A DNA stretch of 10,520 nucleotides from an uncultured Anaerolineales bacterium (GTDB lineage Bacteria; Chloroflexota; Anaerolineae; Anaerolineales; Villigracilaceae): the NCBI GenBank assembly GCA_937928015.1, contig CALFXA010000250.1, positions 1 through 10,520 of the forward strand. Reading direction: 5' to 3'. Below, in pieces: positions 7,148 through 10,520 of this stretch; positions within the stretch are counted from its first letter, which is position 1; every line of letters starts with the position of its first letter. Below the pieces are notes generated by a model. The model saw nothing but the letters and a program-made list of their open reading frames with translations. It was not told the DNA's origin and did not search any database. A program made the translations under genes and the position numbers.

Positions 7148-7909
7148 ATGCCAGAAAAAGATTTCCTCTTCCTTCATATTCGCGACCTGCCTTATTTCCG
7201 TGGATTCCTGCGTGCTATCGAGTCGCGCTATTACCAGGATTTCGACCTGCCCTCGCCGACCCTCGACGTGGGCTGCGGCGACGGCAACTTCGCCGCCCTG
7301 ACCTTCGACCGCCAGATCGATGTGGGCCTGGACCCCTGGCATGGTCCCATTCACGAGGCCAAGCCGTATGGAAAGTATCGTCTGCTGGTCGAAGCCGACG
7401 GCGGTACCTCGCCCTTTCCTGATGGGTACTTCGCCAGCGCCTTCTCCAACTCGGTGCTGGAACATATTCCGCATATTCAGCAGGTGTTGAAGGACACCGC
7501 CCGCGTGCTCAAGCCCGGTGCGCCCTTCTATTTTTGTGTACCCAACAGCCGTTACCTGAGCGAGCTTTCGCTCTCGCACGTGTTCGGCCCCGCCTACACC
7601 GAATGGTTCCGCAAGATGTCGCGCGTGGAAAGTGCCGTGGAGCCCGAGGTCTGGCAGGGCTGGCTGGAGGCAGCGGGATTTACGCTCGAACGCTGGTGGC
7701 ATTATTTCTCGCCCGAAGCGATGCGCGTGCTGGAATGGGGTCACTACTTTGGCGCGCCGACGCTTCTTCCGCATGCCCTCTTCAACCGCTGGATCATCGC
7801 CCCGACCCGCTGGAATCTATTCCTGACCGAACGCGCCCTGCGAAAGTTTGTGGACCATCCCGAACATCCGCAAGGGACGTTTACTTTCTATATTGCCCGC
7901 AAGAAATAA
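7148..7909 (+). CDS. Class I SAM-dependent methyltransferase, cluster copy 1
   Basis: A 253-residue methyltransferase with a methyltransferase-11-type Rossmann domain. Motif I is LDVGCGDGNFA (39-49), the acidic end of strand 2 is VGLDPW (59-64), and the strand 4-5 region reads FSNSVLEHIPHIQQVLKDTARVLKPGA (99-125). After about 140 the sequence becomes rich in aromatic residues (FGPAYTEWFRKM; WWHYFSPEAMRVLEWGHYFG), which may form a lid or acceptor site. The acceptor is not identifiable. The position between two glycosyltransferases suggests a sugar hydroxyl or carboxyl of a surface glycan, though a lipid or quinone cannot be excluded. No membrane segment is evident. Three bases separate its stop from the next methyltransferase, so the two are co-transcribed. 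The two show only shared-fold similarity and do not look like a recent duplication. Confidence 0.88.
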   Translation: MPEKDFLFLHIRDLPYFRGFLRAIESRYYQDFDLPSPTLDVGCGDGNFAALTFDRQIDVGLDPWHGPIHEAKPYGKYRLLVEADGGTSPFPDGYFASAFSNSVLEHIPHIQQVLKDTARVLKPGAPFYFCVPNSRYLSELSLSHVFGPAYTEWFRKMSRVESAVEPEVWQGWLEAAGFTLERWWHYFSPEAMRVLEWGHYFGAPTLLPHALFNRWIIAPTRWNLFLTERALRKFVDHPEHPQGTFTFYIARKK

Positions 7910-7912
7910 CTT

Positions 7913-8629
7913 ATGGCCTTCGACGAAAAATACTTTAGCTCGCATACCTACGCCAATATCACCTTCGCCAAGTACAGCATGTACTGGTGGTCCAATCGAT
8001 TCTTCGCCACGCTGGCGCGCCGTTATGGCAAAAAGGGCGGACGCCTGCTGGAGGTCGGCTCGGGGCTGGGACATCTGGTTGGCCAGCTCGAAGACAGCTT
8101 CCAGACCTATGGCATGGACCTGAACCATTGGGCGGTCAAGCAATCCAAACCCGTTATCCACAAAACTTCACTCGAAACCGCTTCCGCCCAGGAACTGCCC
8201 TACGCAGACGGCGCCTTCGACGTGGTCATCATTAAACACATCGTCGAGCATTTGCCCGACCCCGCCAGGGCGTTGAACGAGATCGGGCGTGTGCTCCAGC
8301 CCGGCGGAATCCTGATCCTAGCCACGCCCAACCTCGGGTCCCTGCTCAAGCCGTGGAAGGGCGAGCGCTGGATCGGCTACCAGGACCCAACACATATCTC
8401 GCTCAAGGAACCCGAGGAATGGCTACGCCTCATCAAGGAAGCCGGCTTTTCCTTCGAGCGTGTCTTCTCGGATGGCTTCTGGGATGTGCCCTACATTCCC
8501 GTCGTCCCCAAAATGATCCAGAAATTATTCTTCGGCTCGCTGGGTGGTATTCAAGCCATCACGAGCTTCATCTTTTTGCCGATGCGCTGGGGAGAAAGCA
8601 TCCTGGTCATCGCGAGAAGGAATTCATGA
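7913..8629 (+). CDS. Class I SAM-dependent methyltransferase, cluster copy 2
   Basis: A 238-residue methyltransferase. Motif I is LLEVGSGLGHL (45-55), strand 2 ends at YGMDLN (66-71), and the late motifs read AFDVVIIKHIVEHLPDPARAL (101-121) and GRVLQPGGILILATPN (125-140). A moderately hydrophobic tail (about 197-225, PKMIQKLFFGSLGGIQAITSFIFLPMRW) could lie on the membrane surface, where a lipid-linked glycan acceptor would be. The substrate is unknown, and O-methylation of a surface sugar is an inference from the neighbours. The ATG at 7913 lies three bases after the previous stop and has no strong ribosome site, which suggests translational coupling. The stop overlaps the next start as ATGA (8626-8629). 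Confidence 0.88.
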   Translation: MAFDEKYFSSHTYANITFAKYSMYWWSNRFFATLARRYGKKGGRLLEVGSGLGHLVGQLEDSFQTYGMDLNHWAVKQSKPVIHKTSLETASAQELPYADGAFDVVIIKHIVEHLPDPARALNEIGRVLQPGGILILATPNLGSLLKPWKGERWIGYQDPTHISLKEPEEWLRLIKEAGFSFERVFSDGFWDVPYIPVVPKMIQKLFFGSLGGIQAITSFIFLPMRWGESILVIARRNS

Positions 8630-10520
8630 GCGACGAACAAACTCCCCTCCCTCCCGAACTGTCCCAGGAAGAACCGACCGTCCTCTACCTGTTCAAACTG
8701 GCCACGCGCGACTGGAACTCGTTCCTCACCACGATCCGCTCGCTGAACGATGTGGAGCGCCTGGCGGAGGTGGAACGCGCCGCCGTGGAAGAGGCTCACC
8801 ATCAGGCCGAGGTCGCCGTGGAGCCTGAGAGCGGAGACCAGGGGAAGGGGATTCCCTGGAGGATGCTGGGCGCGATTCTGCTGGCCTTGTTCGCGCAGGC
8901 GCAGCTCGAACCACCCTCTCCGCGTATTCCGCTGGCACTGGGACTGTACGCTCTGGCGCTGGGACTAGCGCTTTGGGCCTACTTCGTCGACGAGTGGCGG
9001 TTGCCGTCTTTACAACTCGATCAGGCTCGTCAAGACCCGATGACGCTGCGCTTCATCCCGTTGATCCTTTCGGTGGTGTTGTCGGTCATCGCGTTCATCG
9101 ACTTGTCGAAGGATCTCTTCACCTGGCATAACGTACTTTTGTGGATTCTTGCCATCGGCACCTTCCTGTGGGCCATGTGGATTCGCGTCCCGCGCGAAGA
9201 GCGGACTCCGCTCACACCCGAGGCGCGCCGCAAAGCCTTGATCTGGACTGCGCTGCTGGTGGGGACCGCGGTCCTGCTGCTGTTCTTCCGTCTCTACCGC
9301 ATCGACAGCGTCCCGTCCGAGCCGTTCAGCGATCACGCCGAAAAGATCCTGGACGTGTACGAGATCACCACGGGCAAGACGCTGATCTTCTTCCCGCGCA
9401 ACACCGGCCGCGAAGCCATCCAGATGTACTGGACCCTGTTGATGGCGACCATTTTCAACACGGGCTTCTCGTTCCTGAGCTTGAAGATCGGCACAGCGTT
9501 GATCGGTGTGTTGACCCTGCCCTTCGTTTATCTGCTTGGCAAAGAACTGGGCGGAAAGCGGGTGGGCTTCTTTGCCTTATTCCTGTTCGGTATTGCCTAT
9601 TGGCCGAACGTGATCGCACGGATCGGCTTGCGCTTTCCGTTGTATCCGATGTTTGTCGCGCCGACTTTGTTCTTCCTCCTGCGCGGATTGCGCATGCGCA
9701 ATCGCAATGATTTCCTGTGGACAGGTCTGTTCCTCGGACTGGGCCTGCATGGGTACAGCCCGTTCCGCTTTGCGCCGTTCGTGGTGGTGGCGGCCTTCGC
9801 GTTGTACCTGCTGCACGCACAGTCGAAGGGCGCGCGCAAACAGGCCATCTGGTGGCTGACCCTGATCGTGATTCTCTCGGTCATCGTCTTCCTGCCGCTG
9901 GCCCGCTACTGGATGGAAAATCCTGAGTCATTCTCTTTTCGCGCTTTCTCACGCCTGGGAAATGTGGAAACGCCACTGCCCGGCCCCGCCTGGCAGATAT
10001 TCCTCTCGAACCTGTGGAACGGCGTGCGCATGTTCAACCTGGACGACGGCGAGATCTGGGTCAACTCGATCCCGCATCGCCCCGCCCTGGATGTGGTGAC
10101 CGGCGCGCTGTTCATCATCGGCGTGGTCTTCCTGCTGGTGCGTTACGTCCGCCGCCGCGATTGGCGGGACCTGTTCCTGCTGGTTGCGGTGCCGCTGCTG
10201 CTCATGCCGTCGGTGCTCTCGTTGGCCTTCCCGGGCGAGAATCCCGCGCTGAACCGCTCGGGTGGCGCATCGGTGGTGGTGATGCTCATCGCAGCGCTGG
10301 CGCTCGATGGCCTGGTGACAGGCTTCGGGTCCGGGAAGCGCAGAGAGGTCCTCGGCTGGGGATTGGCGGGCGTCTTGTTGGCGGCGTCCTCGTTCCAGAA
10401 TTTCAATCTGGTCTTCAATACGTTCGACACGCAATTCAAGGCTGGCGCGTGGAACACGTCCGAGATGGGCATGGTCATCCGTGACTTCCGCGCCAAGTAC
10501 GGCGAGACCGATACGCTGTG
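8626..10520 (+). CDS. GT39/ArnT-like polytopic membrane glycosyltransferase (3' end outside window)
   Basis: An open frame of 631 codons runs from the ATG at 8626 to the window edge without a stop. A hydrophilic N-terminus (1-79, charged, probably cytosolic) precedes many hydrophobic segments starting at about 80, in the pattern of a GT-C enzyme that uses a polyprenyl-phosphate sugar donor on the outer face of the membrane. The key acidic motif is EPFSDHAEKILDVYEI (Asp236-His237) in the first large extracytoplasmic loop, where GT39/PMT/ArnT proteins hold their catalytic Asp. Further family-like stretches are LLGKELGGKRVGFFALFLFGIAYW around residues 304-327 and PALNRSGG near 540-547. AAGGA (8617-8621) precedes the ATG, which overlaps the previous stop by four bases, so the two genes are translationally coupled. 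The acceptor may be a lipid or a protein. The N-terminal soluble part is longer than in ArnT. Confidence 0.85.
   Translation, partial: MSDEQTPLPPELSQEEPTVLYLFKLATRDWNSFLTTIRSLNDVERLAEVERAAVEEAHHQAEVAVEPESGDQGKGIPWRMLGAILLALFAQAQLEPPSPRIPLALGLYALALGLALWAYFVDEWRLPSLQLDQARQDPMTLRFIPLILSVVLSVIAFIDLSKDLFTWHNVLLWILAIGTFLWAMWIRVPREERTPLTPEARRKALIWTALLVGTAVLLLFFRLYRIDSVPSEPFSDHAEKILDVYEITTGKTLIFFPRNTGREAIQMYWTLLMATIFNTGFSFLSLKIGTALIGVLTLPFVYLLGKELGGKRVGFFALFLFGIAYWPNVIARIGLRFPLYPMFVAPTLFFLLRGLRMRNRNDFLWTGLFLGLGLHGYSPFRFAPFVVVAAFALYLLHAQSKGARKQAIWWLTLIVILSVIVFLPLARYWMENPESFSFRAFSRLGNVETPLPGPAWQIFLSNLWNGVRMFNLDDGEIWVNSIPHRPALDVVTGALFIIGVVFLLVRYVRRRDWRDLFLLVAVPLLLMPSVLSLAFPGENPALNRSGGASVVVMLIAALALDGLVTGFGSGKRREVLGWGLAGVLLAASSFQNFNLVFNTFDTQFKAGAWNTSEMGMVIRDFRAKYGETDTL

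Noticed and set aside
6896..7774. A 292-codon minus-strand frame across the GT4-methyltransferase junction
   Set aside because: It spans two well-supported genes on the other strand and shows no family motifs.
7913..8629. Recent tandem duplication of the two methyltransferases
   Set aside because: Only the general SAM-binding fold is shared; motif I, lengths and C-terminal regions differ clearly.

Overview
The window is a gene-dense, GC-rich stretch of bacterial chromosome. Gene families, GC-rich codon use and a lipoprotein-type HtrA point to Chloroflexota, probably class Anaerolineae. No rRNA or other taxonomic marker is present, so this is an inference of moderate confidence. I see no tRNA, CRISPR array, insertion sequence, phage gene or toxin-antitoxin pair.

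Layout. Positions 1-1502 (-) hold the first 500 codons of a CASTOR/POLLUX-type ion channel, whose 3' end lies outside the window. A 178-base divergent promoter region separates it from a small molybdopterin oxidoreductase of the sulfite oxidase family (1681-2322, +). A strong hairpin at 2327-2354 separates that gene from a convergent two-gene protein quality-control operon on the minus strand: a CbpA-like J-domain chaperone (3531-4421) followed 13 bases later by an HtrA/DegP-type serine protease with a lipoprotein-like signal (2366-3517). The operon's promoter has its -10 box so close to the chaperone ATG that the mRNA may be leaderless.

From 4509 everything reads on the plus strand. A LOG-family nucleoside monophosphate phosphoribohydrolase (4509-5090) overlaps by one base a TlyA-type S4/FtsJ methyltransferase (5090-5917). 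The TlyA gene carries an in-frame palindromic element that adds about 16 residues just before a catalytic lysine. A surface-glycan cluster follows: a GT4 glycosyltransferase (5934-7097), two class I SAM methyltransferases (7148-7909 and 7913-8629), and a polytopic GT39/GT-C-like glycosyltransferase (8626 to beyond the window end). These last genes are tightly packed, with a 4-base ATGA overlap at the final junction. They probably act together: soluble enzymes build and methylate a lipid-linked or surface sugar, and the membrane enzyme transfers a sugar from a polyprenyl carrier.

The most unusual items are the protein-coding palindromic repeat inside tlyA, the likely leaderless chaperone transcript, the bacterial relative of a plant symbiosis channel with a DAG-type pore motif, and an apparent loop insertion in the sulfite oxidase-like enzyme. 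No clearly new multi-gene system was found.
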